From a virus, in IMG/VR virus record IMGVR_UViG_3300020421_000063, positions 1 to 38,780 of that record: 38,780 nucleotides of DNA, one strand, 5' to 3'. Positions 10,125 through 18,994 of this stretch are shown here, piece after piece. Every line of letters starts with the position of its first letter. Positions within the stretch are counted from its first letter, which is position 1. The translations under genes were made by a program, and so were the position numbers. A model generated the notes under the pieces. It did no database searches. It saw nothing but the letters and a program-made list of their open reading frames with translations, and was not told where the DNA came from.

Positions 10125-11627
10125 TTAATATGATGATTCTACATAGTCAGATGAAACGGCAAATAATTCTTTCATACCTCCAAGATCTGTCGATTGGTCC
10201 GTAGATATGTGTACTAAAGCAAAATGACCTTTTATACCCGTCATAGGATTAGAAAAAGGAATAGTGTTATTCATATATATAACTTCTCCAGCGCTTGGTT
10301 GAGTCCAATTAGTTAAATTAGTCATATACTTGTTTTCTTTTCTTGAAAAACCTGCGTGATTTAAAGGGGGTATTAATGTTGAAGGATATTCATTTCCAAA
10401 ATTATCATATGAGCCTTCATTATAACTTAAAACAGATATTGATCTATAATTTACGCTTGTTGTTGTATCAAAAGTACCAATTTTGTAAGCGTTTACCGCA
10501 TTAGAACCCACTGGTAATTGAGGTTCTCCTACACTAGCAACACCAGTAATATCAGAATCAAAAGAAACGACTTGCCAACCATTGCTACCTTCATAGTTTA
10601 CTGTTTTAAAAACTTTAGACATACTGACCTTTGGATTAAACACAAATTGTATATCTGAAGAAAATTGTTCTCCATAAAATACTCCTCTTGTATTCGGTGT
10701 TTGACTATAGTGTTTATATAAACTTCCATTTTTTAAACTGAAAAAATCACTTTTAACACTAAAAGTTTGATCGGGCTTATAACTATAAAAACTAGTCCAT
10801 CCATTAACAGAGTCATCAAAAGAAGCAGTGTGATAAATTCCAAATACAGTATTTGTTTTAAAAGGCTGTAAAGATAATACGTATTGTTTAGAGTACATAT
10901 CCCAGCCGCCTACAGCTTTACCTACATTGAAGCTAGAACTATTAAGATTACTTAATTGATCTCTGAAGAAATCAATCATTCCATAATTAGATATTTCAGT
11001 TAAACCATCTTGCGATAATCTTAGTACCGCGTTTCTATCTTTATCAATAAAATATTTTCTTCTACCATAAACAGCAAAACTTTCAGGGTTTTTACTTATA
11101 CCATAATTACCAATAAACGGTTGTACAGCACCTATTACTAAATTAGAAGAAGTAACAGTACCTCCACCCTCTGCTGAGTATATAGCATCTTTATCTATTA
11201 ATGCTCTACTTACTTTAGCTTCTTGAAAAATAATTAAGTTTGTGTCTTCAGCATATAGTTTTTGTATAGAACCATTAGCGGGATCTACACTTTTTACTAT
11301 ATCATCGGCAACTGAAAACACGTTTGTATCGTTTATACCTGTCCTTGAGTTAAATATACCAGAATATATCATTGAATTAATTCTAATAGAAGAATTAGGT
11401 TGATCTTCAACTAAATAAGCTTTAGCACCTAAGGATGCTTGTGTGTTGTTATATCCTCCTCTTACTCTTGACTCTTCAATAGCCCAATTAAGATTTGATG
11501 TGTCGTCACTATTTGGCTGAGGAAAAGTATTATCTCCCCTAGACCCGTTCCACATAGGTAAGTCTGCTTGACTTAATGTCTTTCGTAAAACGAAGCTATT
11601 AAAAAATTTTACTTCTATTGCCGCCAT
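10125..11627 (-). CDS. Putative tail/neck structural protein, propeller-like, 500 aa
   Basis: The 500-residue protein is rich in aromatic residues, Ser, Asn and Gly and looks all-beta, with no membrane segment. The segment at about residues 170-225 (YGISKNPESFAVYGRRKYFI, then DKDRNAVLRLSQDGLTEIS) resembles blades of phage stabilisation proteins, in which a displayed value is tied to a 'file position' style beta-hairpin. It starts 37 bases after the 1467-aa gene, whose N-terminal part has similar blade-like strings. The two may form one tail assembly, or may be the halves of what is a single protein in other phages. A role at the tail stub is inferred from position. Confidence 0.75.
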   Translation of the reverse strand: MAAIEVKFFNSFVLRKTLSQADLPMWNGSRGDNTFPQPNSDDTSNLNWAIEESRVRGGYNNTQASLGAKAYLVEDQPNSSIRINSMIYSGIFNSRTGINDTNVFSVADDIVKSVDPANGSIQKLYAEDTNLIIFQEAKVSRALIDKDAIYSAEGGGTVTSSNLVIGAVQPFIGNYGISKNPESFAVYGRRKYFIDKDRNAVLRLSQDGLTEISNYGMIDFFRDQLSNLNSSSFNVGKAVGGWDMYSKQYVLSLQPFKTNTVFGIYHTASFDDSVNGWTSFYSYKPDQTFSVKSDFFSLKNGSLYKHYSQTPNTRGVFYGEQFSSDIQFVFNPKVSMSKVFKTVNYEGSNGWQVVSFDSDITGVASVGEPQLPVGSNAVNAYKIGTFDTTTSVNYRSISVLSYNEGSYDNFGNEYPSTLIPPLNHAGFSRKENKYMTNLTNWTQPSAGEVIYMNNTIPFSNPMTGIKGHFALVHISTDQSTDLGGMKELFAVSSDYVESSY

Positions 11628-11664
11628 ATTATATTATTACTTATTTATTTTATAAGTTCCATTA

Positions 11665-14600
11665 TTATTCTACGTTTGGTTCAGATGATCCCATAACTTT
11701 ATCACCATTAATTTCAAACTGAGCAGTCCATCTAGAATCAAAACTCGATGGATTTGTTAAACCAGATTTAGGTGCTGAATAATTAGTTCCATATTCAGTC
11801 ATTATACCTGGAGAGACTGGAGCATATGCATAAAAATAATTATTAGCAGAAGGTATCCACTGTGTAGTCATTTTTTCATCTGTATAGAACTTAGTAATAT
11901 ATTTACAAGCCCATTCAGCTGCATAAACAACAACATCCGCTGGACCATTAATAGATGTTTTAGTTTCAAAATCTAAATCTTTAGCTGCAGTTCTTGTAGA
12001 AGCACCAGCCTGTGTAATTCTGTATTGATAAGCTGTAGTTTGACCACCTAATTCTTCTCCATTAGAATAATAAAAATCTCCAAACGCTACAGATACTTTT
12101 AAATTTTCATCTTTACCAGTTACTGTATCATTAGGTATAGATTGAGAATAATTCCAAGCACCTTTACGTCTTGAGGTATTACCATAAATTTGTGTACTTC
12201 CTAATGCAGGACCTCCAACAAGTGAATCACTATTAACAGAATAAGGGTATGTTATAAATAGCCTATATTCTCCAAGCCTTGTGTTTTGCTTATAACCTTG
12301 ATCTGTACCAAAAACAAAAGTTTTTTGTATTTTACCACTTATAGGAGCAGATGTGGCTGTAGCTGTAGTTCCTTTTATAGTAGGACTAAAAGGTTGATCA
12401 ACCTGTAAAGCCATTATATCTTCACCATTACCAAAATTAGTACCTTGAGCTGGATAAATACTTGTGCCTGTTGAACTGTTTTGAATTATACCTGTAGTTT
12501 TGTAGTTGTAATATTTTGGATCTACATTAGGATCAGTAGGTGTAGGTATACCATCATATTGAGAATAAGCTAAACCTCCAAAACGTATAGGAGAACCCTC
12601 AACATCTGTAGCTGTAACCCAATTATCATTAGAGTTTGCCCTGTATTGTAATATAACAGGCCACCCTACAACTGGTGCTATTGGACCAGAAGGTGCGTAA
12701 GGTGTAGATTCATTATAATAAGGTTGTTGAGTAAATTCGCACTCTACTGTTATAAAAGCAGTCCCAGTGGTTAAAGCATTTGGTGTAATATTTGTTTTAA
12801 AATAATCAGGTCTATAATATGTGTTTTTATATTTATAATATTGAGAAGGTGAATATTTCTTAATTTCACCAATATTATTAGGATCACTGTAATATATTTC
12901 ACTATTACTTTCTACGGGTGTTGATTCAACCTTAGAAGATGACAAAGTTGATGTATTCCATGTGCTATCGCCAACTCCGTAGGGATCATTAAATGGAGAA
13001 GGTGTGTTAACGCTTGGTGTTACGGTTCCTGATTGCCAAAAAATTGAAGCAGATTCAGCTCCTGTAGATATAGTAACAGGACTTAACAAAACACTATTAC
13101 TTTGTCCAAAACCTTCATTTAAAGGCTCTGTACCAATTAATAGATTAAAAGTAATTACATTTTTTTCATTACCCGAATCTTCTACTTCTATTATACAAGA
13201 AATTGAACCATTTAATGTTCCGTTTGGTGATGTTAATTCACCTGTTTCTGGATTTAGTGATATATCAGTAACAACAGTTGTAGAATTTGTTAAAGTTGCT
13301 TTTTCTAAATTCCAAATTAAATCTTTATTATTTTGTAAAGTGTCACCACAGCCATTAACCGCTGTAAAAGTGGTAATATTAGTAGTGCCTAATGGTAACG
13401 TTAAACTTAATGGTGTTGTTGTAATTGTTGGCGCTATATTAGCTAAAGTACCACTTTTTACTATTATAAAAGAAGGTTTAGTTGCTATAGTGTTATCAAT
13501 AACCTCAAATCTAAACGTAAATTGGTTTAAGTTTAAATTAGTATCATAATATAATATTTTTTTTGGTTTCAACTTATAAAAAACAAATTGCCCTCCTGTT
13601 TGTGTTTCTAGATCCCAATAGTCTGTTACTGTATTACCATCTTGATCTGTAACACTCCATACATTAATGCTTGAATCTGTAACAGTCACAGGGTTTATTT
13701 GCCCTATAACTCTTACAGGGTAAAAATCTCCAGCTACAGAAGTTCCAATACCAGTAGCTTCTGTTTGTGTAAATTCAAAATCAACAAGATCATCTATTTG
13801 ATCTACTGCGCCTAAAGAAATATTTAAATCATTTATAGTACCAGACGTGGAACTTTCCCAAAAAATATCTAAAGCTGATTCTACAGGTTTTGTTTCATAA
13901 ACAGCCAATTTAGGTACCATATTAGCAGCACCAGTAGTGTTTAGTGTACCTATAGCTTCTAAAGTAGAAACTCTACCTATTATTGGATTAGTAGATATTT
14001 GATATAAATTAGCTTTTCCATCTGTATCTAAACCTGTTGTTGCATCAATAGACATGTCTAAATCTATAGCATTTGCAATAGTTGATACAGTATTAGTTTC
14101 TATACCAGGATAATATTGATTATTAGTAGTAGCTGTATTGTTATTTACTCTACCATACAACTGAACAGAACTTCTATATTGTTTTTGATCAGGACCTACT
14201 TCGCTTAAATCTCTAGGTATTTTATTTATATTATCATTTAATAATACAATATGTGCTGTTTTACCATCTTCATTTGTAGGAAAAGGATCAGGTGTTACTA
14301 ATGAACTTGGGTATCCGTTTAGTATACCAGGTAAATATGTGTTATAATAGTCTTGTTCTGTTTGTTTTACAACTATTTTATATGAGTACCAGCCTAATGG
14401 ATTATAATCGCTAGATGATATATCTCCATTATATAAACCTGGAGTACCTTGTTGTAAATCTTTAAAACTTTCAACTCTTTTGTTTAATAATACTTTTATA
14501 GAATCACCTGGCCATAAAGCACTATTTATATCTGTAGCTTTTCTATATGGATGATAATAAGTAGAACCACCAAAAATTAAACCACCTGAAGTTTTTATAA

Positions 14601-16068
14601 TATCATTTATAGATGATAATATAGTAGTAGAAGATCTTCCATATCTATCTGATAATATAAACCCTACTTGATAATTTCTATTTTGTTTAACAGTATGCTC
14701 AGGATATTCAACAATACTAGTATACCAAACAGCTGGATTAACACCAGATCCTGTTTCTGGACCTAAAAAATCTAATTTAGGACTAATTGCTACATCATAA
14801 TCTAATGACTCAGGTGGAGTATGTTTTGTTTGAAAATTACCATAAACAACTCTATTACTTATTATTTCTTGAGAAAAAGCCCGTACTGGAACTTTATCAT
14901 AAACCCTTGTTATTTCAGAGTCTGGAAGTGTTCTATAAGGTTTACGTGATTGATAATCATAATTATAATAAAGATTTGTAGACGGAGCGCTTGTAGTTCC
15001 TTGAAAATCATTTCTAAGTATTGTGTCTAATACCTTTACAGCTAAAGCATTTGATTCTTTATATACAATTTCTATTTCTTCTATGTTTAGATTGTTATAT
15101 AAAACACCCGCAGCGTATGGTAGTGGAATATTAAGTATAATATTATTAACTTTATTTTCCATAAAATTAACAATAGTACTTCTATAAGCAGCAGATTCAT
15201 CATCATCTATAAAATAACCATCTTGTTTAGGTATAAAACAATCTTGTGTAAAAGGTGCTAATATAGAATATTCACCATCTACAAATTTAAATCTATAACT
15301 AAATCTTACAAATTTATCTTCTAAAAAGTCTGGATCTCCAGGCCATTGAGGATTATAATAAGGGTTTTTTGTAGTGCCATCAGGAAGAAGCGCACTTGTT
15401 ACATCCTGCATAGAGGTAACAAATTTATCTTTATTTGGATTTACGTCGCCAATAGGAGTTGTGGCGGCTTCATCTTCGTAATATAAATTTATACATTGAT
15501 AAGGGTTATATTTAGCTACTGATATTTTATCTTCAGTTGTATAAAAAAGACCATTATTAGCTAAACTTATATTTATTTTTCGAGGTTGATTTCTGTTATC
15601 TGTCCAAAACAAAAGATTTTCTACTAAATTTACCCCATAAATAGGATTTTTTGTAGAAAAATTTAAAAAAGAACCTTCTACTAATTTAATAACTTGATTA
15701 GTATTAGTGTTATATGAATAAATAAAGTTATTAGCAGATTTATTATAAGTAAAGTTACCTATCGTGTTATCTGTATAATCAGTTAAAAATATATAAACAA
15801 TAGAATTTGAGTTATCAACATATGTACCTATTGAAGTTAAAGAACAACCACAGTTTGATAAAACACTAAAATCAACATTGTTAGGTGGTTGAGAGGCATC
15901 TAAAGCTATTTCATTACCCAACACATTTTCTAAAGCGCCTACGTCTTGACCCTCTGATTTGCTAACTTGTATGTTAAGTCCGTCTCTATATTCTCCTGAT
16001 GGTATTAATCTATCATCAAGATCTTTATTCATTTTAGACTTAATAAAAGCATTTTTAACTTCTGCCAT
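11665..16068 (-). CDS. Large tail/neck structural protein (stabilisation-protein-like), 1467 aa
   Basis: The N-terminus (MAEVKNAFIKSKMNKDLDDR, then LIPSGEYRDGLNIQ and a SEGQDVGALENVLGN string) is one I associate with a conserved family of phage head-tail stabilisation/tail proteins. The next roughly 450 residues are blade-like beta repeats (for example NPIYGVNLVENLLFWTDNRN). Residues about 830-1020 look like cadherin or Ig-like domains (NIAPTITTTPLSLTLPLGT, then LNPETGELTSPNGTL and IEVEDSGN). The C-terminal third is Tyr/Asn/Ser-rich and may face outward. No catalytic motif is visible. It follows the 411-aa connector gene by 5 bases and precedes the 500-aa tail gene. At 4.4 kb it is the largest complete gene here, which fits a short-tailed virion with a large decorated tail hub. 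Confidence 0.82.
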   Translation of the reverse strand: MAEVKNAFIKSKMNKDLDDRLIPSGEYRDGLNIQVSKSEGQDVGALENVLGNEIALDASQPPNNVDFSVLSNCGCSLTSIGTYVDNSNSIVYIFLTDYTDNTIGNFTYNKSANNFIYSYNTNTNQVIKLVEGSFLNFSTKNPIYGVNLVENLLFWTDNRNQPRKINISLANNGLFYTTEDKISVAKYNPYQCINLYYEDEAATTPIGDVNPNKDKFVTSMQDVTSALLPDGTTKNPYYNPQWPGDPDFLEDKFVRFSYRFKFVDGEYSILAPFTQDCFIPKQDGYFIDDDESAAYRSTIVNFMENKVNNIILNIPLPYAAGVLYNNLNIEEIEIVYKESNALAVKVLDTILRNDFQGTTSAPSTNLYYNYDYQSRKPYRTLPDSEITRVYDKVPVRAFSQEIISNRVVYGNFQTKHTPPESLDYDVAISPKLDFLGPETGSGVNPAVWYTSIVEYPEHTVKQNRNYQVGFILSDRYGRSSTTILSSINDIIKTSGGLIFGGSTYYHPYRKATDINSALWPGDSIKVLLNKRVESFKDLQQGTPGLYNGDISSSDYNPLGWYSYKIVVKQTEQDYYNTYLPGILNGYPSSLVTPDPFPTNEDGKTAHIVLLNDNINKIPRDLSEVGPDQKQYRSSVQLYGRVNNNTATTNNQYYPGIETNTVSTIANAIDLDMSIDATTGLDTDGKANLYQISTNPIIGRVSTLEAIGTLNTTGAANMVPKLAVYETKPVESALDIFWESSTSGTINDLNISLGAVDQIDDLVDFEFTQTEATGIGTSVAGDFYPVRVIGQINPVTVTDSSINVWSVTDQDGNTVTDYWDLETQTGGQFVFYKLKPKKILYYDTNLNLNQFTFRFEVIDNTIATKPSFIIVKSGTLANIAPTITTTPLSLTLPLGTTNITTFTAVNGCGDTLQNNKDLIWNLEKATLTNSTTVVTDISLNPETGELTSPNGTLNGSISCIIEVEDSGNEKNVITFNLLIGTEPLNEGFGQSNSVLLSPVTISTGAESASIFWQSGTVTPSVNTPSPFNDPYGVGDSTWNTSTLSSSKVESTPVESNSEIYYSDPNNIGEIKKYSPSQYYKYKNTYYRPDYFKTNITPNALTTGTAFITVECEFTQQPYYNESTPYAPSGPIAPVVGWPVILQYRANSNDNWVTATDVEGSPIRFGGLAYSQYDGIPTPTDPNVDPKYYNYKTTGIIQNSSTGTSIYPAQGTNFGNGEDIMALQVDQPFSPTIKGTTATATSAPISGKIQKTFVFGTDQGYKQNTRLGEYRLFITYPYSVNSDSLVGGPALGSTQIYGNTSRRKGAWNYSQSIPNDTVTGKDENLKVSVAFGDFYYSNGEELGGQTTAYQYRITQAGASTRTAAKDLDFETKTSINGPADVVVYAAEWACKYITKFYTDEKMTTQWIPSANNYFYAYAPVSPGIMTEYGTNYSAPKSGLTNPSSFDSRWTAQFEINGDKVMGSSEPNVE

Positions 16069-16073
16069 TTAAT

Positions 16074-17309
16074 TTAGTATTTTATCCATTTAGATTTACC
16101 TCGCATTATTTGAACAAACTCTTCAAGTTTAATATTAGATAATCTTATTTTGGCATTTCTTAATTTAGCACTTTTTTCTTTTTTTAGTCTTTGTATTACA
16201 TATTCAGGCTGATTAACTCTACTTGCTAAAATACCATATATTATATAAGAATATATAGCATCTTCAGCTAGTTTAGGTACTTTCATGTCTTGATCATAAC
16301 CTAATCCATCAGATATATATTCTAATAATATCAATTTATCAGCTAAATCACTAGAAAAAGACATTTTACCCTCTCTATCATTTATAGTAAACCATCCGTT
16401 AAATTGAGATATTTCAGGTTGTAATCCATATTGTTGGCCATAGAACATCTGCTCTCCCCATGCGCCATACCATCCATTAGCTACAATTAATCCTGTAGCG
16501 TCATTTTGTAATTCTTTTTGCCATTTATAATCGTTATTATCCCATCTTTCTTCTATTTGTGATGTACCTTCTAAATTTTGGCCAGTATCATCTTGTGTTG
16601 CGATACCTTGATTATCTTGTAAAGGAACATTATATGGATTAGAGGTAAGTGTAGTAGGATAAATTATATGTTTAACACCTTGTCCATCTATCCAAGACAC
16701 ATTAACGTAGTTAACATAATCTTGAGGTAGTGGTATGCTAAGACTTTTTGGGATTGTAAGTTCTTGTGAATGTATACTTTTTAATGTATCATAGCTAAAT
16801 TCTTGCAAAGCTCTTTTAGCATGAAACGCTACATCAGTTGTTTTTACATTAGGTATCAATTTACCAGCACCAACATAACCAACAAGAAAGTTAGCTATTA
16901 CATCTTTTATAGATATGTATTGATAACTACCATAATTTTTTTCTACAACATCTCCAGTAGCATCTTTATTACCAAAATTACCACCAAATTCATTTTTTAA
17001 TTGGACAGCAACAACAGTTCCTTGAGCCAAAACAACGTTTATAGTAATAACATTATCAACGACAGTATAAGGATTAACATACTCAGTATAAGTTCCAGGT
17101 CTTCCATTAGGACTAGTATATAACTTAAAATTATTTAAATTATAATCTTGTTCAGCTGGTGATGGTGCACCAAATATTAAATTAGTATTAAAAGTAGCTG
17201 TAAAAACAGTAGTACCTGTTATTGTTACTCCAGAAGCTATAAAAGTTTGTACTCCAGAATAATACTGGGCATTAGTTTCGGTTATTAACCCTCCATTAGG
17301 TGTTGACAT
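16074..17309 (-). CDS. Putative connector/ring or tail-tube protein, 411 aa
   Basis: Residues 1-125 are a Thr/Val-rich beta segment with no recognised motif. From about residue 130 the protein changes character: an amphipathic region (SIKDVIANFLVGYVGAGK) leads to RALQEFSYDTLKSI, QELTIPKSLSIPLPQDYVNY and VNVSWIDGQGVKHIIYPT. I associate that string with phage head-tail connector or tail-tube proteins of marine podoviruses. The C-terminus is Lys/Arg-rich and helical (RLKKEKSAKLRNAKIRLSN) and ends in SKWIKY. It starts 6 bases after the 242-aa protein ends, in a tightly packed head-tail joining block. The N-terminal domain could be an addition to the core fold. Confidence 0.75.
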   Translation of the reverse strand: MSTPNGGLITETNAQYYSGVQTFIASGVTITGTTVFTATFNTNLIFGAPSPAEQDYNLNNFKLYTSPNGRPGTYTEYVNPYTVVDNVITINVVLAQGTVVAVQLKNEFGGNFGNKDATGDVVEKNYGSYQYISIKDVIANFLVGYVGAGKLIPNVKTTDVAFHAKRALQEFSYDTLKSIHSQELTIPKSLSIPLPQDYVNYVNVSWIDGQGVKHIIYPTTLTSNPYNVPLQDNQGIATQDDTGQNLEGTSQIEERWDNNDYKWQKELQNDATGLIVANGWYGAWGEQMFYGQQYGLQPEISQFNGWFTINDREGKMSFSSDLADKLILLEYISDGLGYDQDMKVPKLAEDAIYSYIIYGILASRVNQPEYVIQRLKKEKSAKLRNAKIRLSNIKLEEFVQIMRGKSKWIKY

Positions 17310-17315
17310 GTGTTG

Positions 17316-18044
17316 TTAGCTTTTTGAGTTTACTTCATCCGCTTGAACTTGTTGTACTGCGGCTTGAACTACCTGCGGATCTCTTATTATTATTCCAGCA
17401 TATATTAATATGTTTAATATAACTTCTGTTTGCTCTGATTCATGTAGGTCAAATTGAACAGAGGTATTTTCTTGATAAATGTATTGACCTAAAGTACCTA
17501 CTGTAAATCCCCAATTTATATCATTTGGCTTTCTTACATAGTCTACTTGTATATTATCTTTTATTGTAGTAGGTTTTATAAATAATTTATTATTTTCATA
17601 TAAATATGCAGGTAAAGAAGTTGTAGGTTTTGTAAGTTGAGATTTTTCTGCTCTATAAAAATCAGTTCTATCAAGTCTTTGAACTAAAGTGTCAGAATTA
17701 AAAACCACTGATCCTAATCTATAAAATGAAACATTAACCCCATATATATCAGTAGTAGGTAATATAAAATATGAACCTGTACCTAGAGACGTTACATAAT
17801 TAGCATTACCAAATGTTTTAAAAATCGCTATTTTTTCATCAATATTTTCAACTCTATCAGCATAATCTGTATCTGCTTGAGGCACACGCAGTTGCTGATT
17901 TAAATCATCAAAGTATTTTTCAAATATTTCTAACTGCACCTGTGTTCCTATACTATTAAATTCCATAGGTGTCATATAACCCCTTTGTTCTTTGTTTAAT
18001 ATATATAAAACAGTTTGATATACTGTATTTACGTTTATAGCCAT
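17316..18044 (-). CDS. Putative head-tail connector (ring) protein, 242 aa
   Basis: The helical N-terminus (NTVYQTVLYILNKEQRGYMT, then PMEFNSIGTQVQLEIFEKYF) is followed by a beta region with PTTDIYGVNVSFYRLG and LYENNKLFIKPTTI. The C-terminal half has QFDLHESEQTEVILNILIYA and a Gln/Ala/Val-rich tail. This helix-barrel-helix layout and its place just after the capsid genes suit an adaptor bound to the portal. The leader contains a GGAGG/CCTCC hairpin and then an A/T-rich stretch before the ATG. It is the first gene after the head block. Assignment to a specific connector family would need a profile search. Confidence 0.75.
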   Translation of the reverse strand: MAINVNTVYQTVLYILNKEQRGYMTPMEFNSIGTQVQLEIFEKYFDDLNQQLRVPQADTDYADRVENIDEKIAIFKTFGNANYVTSLGTGSYFILPTTDIYGVNVSFYRLGSVVFNSDTLVQRLDRTDFYRAEKSQLTKPTTSLPAYLYENNKLFIKPTTIKDNIQVDYVRKPNDINWGFTVGTLGQYIYQENTSVQFDLHESEQTEVILNILIYAGIIIRDPQVVQAAVQQVQADEVNSKS

Positions 18045-18062
18045 TTGTTATTTTTATTATAA

Positions 18063-18086
18063 TAAAGGAGGCATTACACCTCCCTT
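18063..18086 (-). terminator. Weak hairpin after the 272-aa gene
   Basis: GGAGG at 18067-18071 pairs with CCTCC at 18079-18083 across a 7-base loop, with a few further A-T pairs after a bulge. The minus-strand sequence after it is T/A-rich (TTTATTATAAT) and not a pure T-run. It is a weak terminator or a leader structure of the 242-aa gene. Confidence 0.45.
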
Positions 18087-18100
18087 ATTAATATTACATA

Positions 18101-18919
18101 TTAAGAGAACTTTTTCTCTATAGATTTATAAATTTCTAAACCTTCATCTGTTTTAAAGAAAGCTGCCATAGCTGAATATGGATGCTCATCAAAAGGAACA
18201 GTCATTAATTTTTTACCGTTAGATGACCACATAAAAGTTCTATTATCATCAGCTAATTTTATTATATTAGCTTCTGTTGCTTTAATAGCAAAATTACGAA
18301 GTTCTACATTTTCATCTTGAGCTAAATCAATAAACAGATAAGGGTTATATTTAGCAAACTGTAATAAATCTCTTTTTATTTCCTTAGAACTCATAGTAGA
18401 TACAGCAGTACCTATTTCTGTTCTTAAAATAGCTTCAGCTTGATCAATATCCATAGATCTCGCCATGTTTAATGCATCTACTTCTATTTCTAGATCTGCT
18501 AATTCATCTTTAGCTATTTGTTCAGGTTTCATTTCTTTATATGTTATACCTAATAAAGGATGATATAAAGATAATATTTTTTGTAAAGATTGATTTTTCT
18601 TACTTACACTTAAATGCCCATCATTAAACATAATATGACCCAAAGTTGCTTCGCCATTTTGTTCGTCTTTGAATGGTGAATTTTGATTCGTAGCATATCT
18701 TATTTCTCTTTGTTTGTTGTTTTTTTCATCATACCATAACAACGCGTGCCTTGTGGTATGTCTTGATGGTATTTTATAAGTTAAAGGAGTTTTGTTTCCT
18801 GTTAAATAATAATTTCTATCTTTTATTTCCCAAGTATCCTTAGGTTTTTTATTTTCAACTTTAGTAGTTGTTTTTGGAGGTGCAACCTCTATAGTTTCTG
18901 CTTGAGCTTTTTTAGCCAT
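18101..18919 (-). CDS. Putative head-associated protein, 272 aa
   Basis: A low-complexity Lys/Ala/Thr/Pro N-terminus (residues 1-28) precedes a mixed domain with YYLTGNKTPLTYKIPSRHTT and HIMFNDGHLSVSKKNQSL. A mainly helical C-terminal half follows (about 130-225). The C-terminal 30 residues (PYSAMAAFFKTDEGLEIYKS) are well ordered in character. The gene lies directly downstream of the major capsid gene, separated from it by a strong hairpin with a T-run, and upstream of the connector genes. That position suggests a minor head, decoration or completion protein. I do not recognise a named family. Confidence 0.72.
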   Translation of the reverse strand: MAKKAQAETIEVAPPKTTTKVENKKPKDTWEIKDRNYYLTGNKTPLTYKIPSRHTTRHALLWYDEKNNKQREIRYATNQNSPFKDEQNGEATLGHIMFNDGHLSVSKKNQSLQKILSLYHPLLGITYKEMKPEQIAKDELADLEIEVDALNMARSMDIDQAEAILRTEIGTAVSTMSSKEIKRDLLQFAKYNPYLFIDLAQDENVELRNFAIKATEANIIKLADDNRTFMWSSNGKKLMTVPFDEHPYSAMAAFFKTDEGLEIYKSIEKKFS

Positions 18920-18942
18920 AATATAATATAATTAAATAGTTT

Positions 18943-18985
18943 AAAAAAAGTAAAGCTGGGGCAAATTAATGCCCCATAACTTTAC
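18943..18985 (-). terminator. Intrinsic terminator after the major capsid gene
   Basis: Read on the minus strand, GTAAAG then TGGGGCA, a short loop, TGCCCC and CTTTAC form a two-part stem (outer GTAAAG/CTTTAC, inner GGGGCA/TGCCCC). Seven T residues follow. It begins 10 bases past the capsid stop codon and precedes the 272-aa gene. This is the strongest hairpin I found in the window. Confidence 0.85.
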
Positions 18986-18994
18986 AAATAATTA

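Noticed and set aside
13004-13549. A 181-codon plus-strand open frame
   Set aside because: It is antisense to the 1467-aa tail gene, has no leader or neighbours on that strand, and mirrors the reverse complement of a real coding region. The same holds for the other plus-strand frames, such as 33113-33700 opposite groEL.
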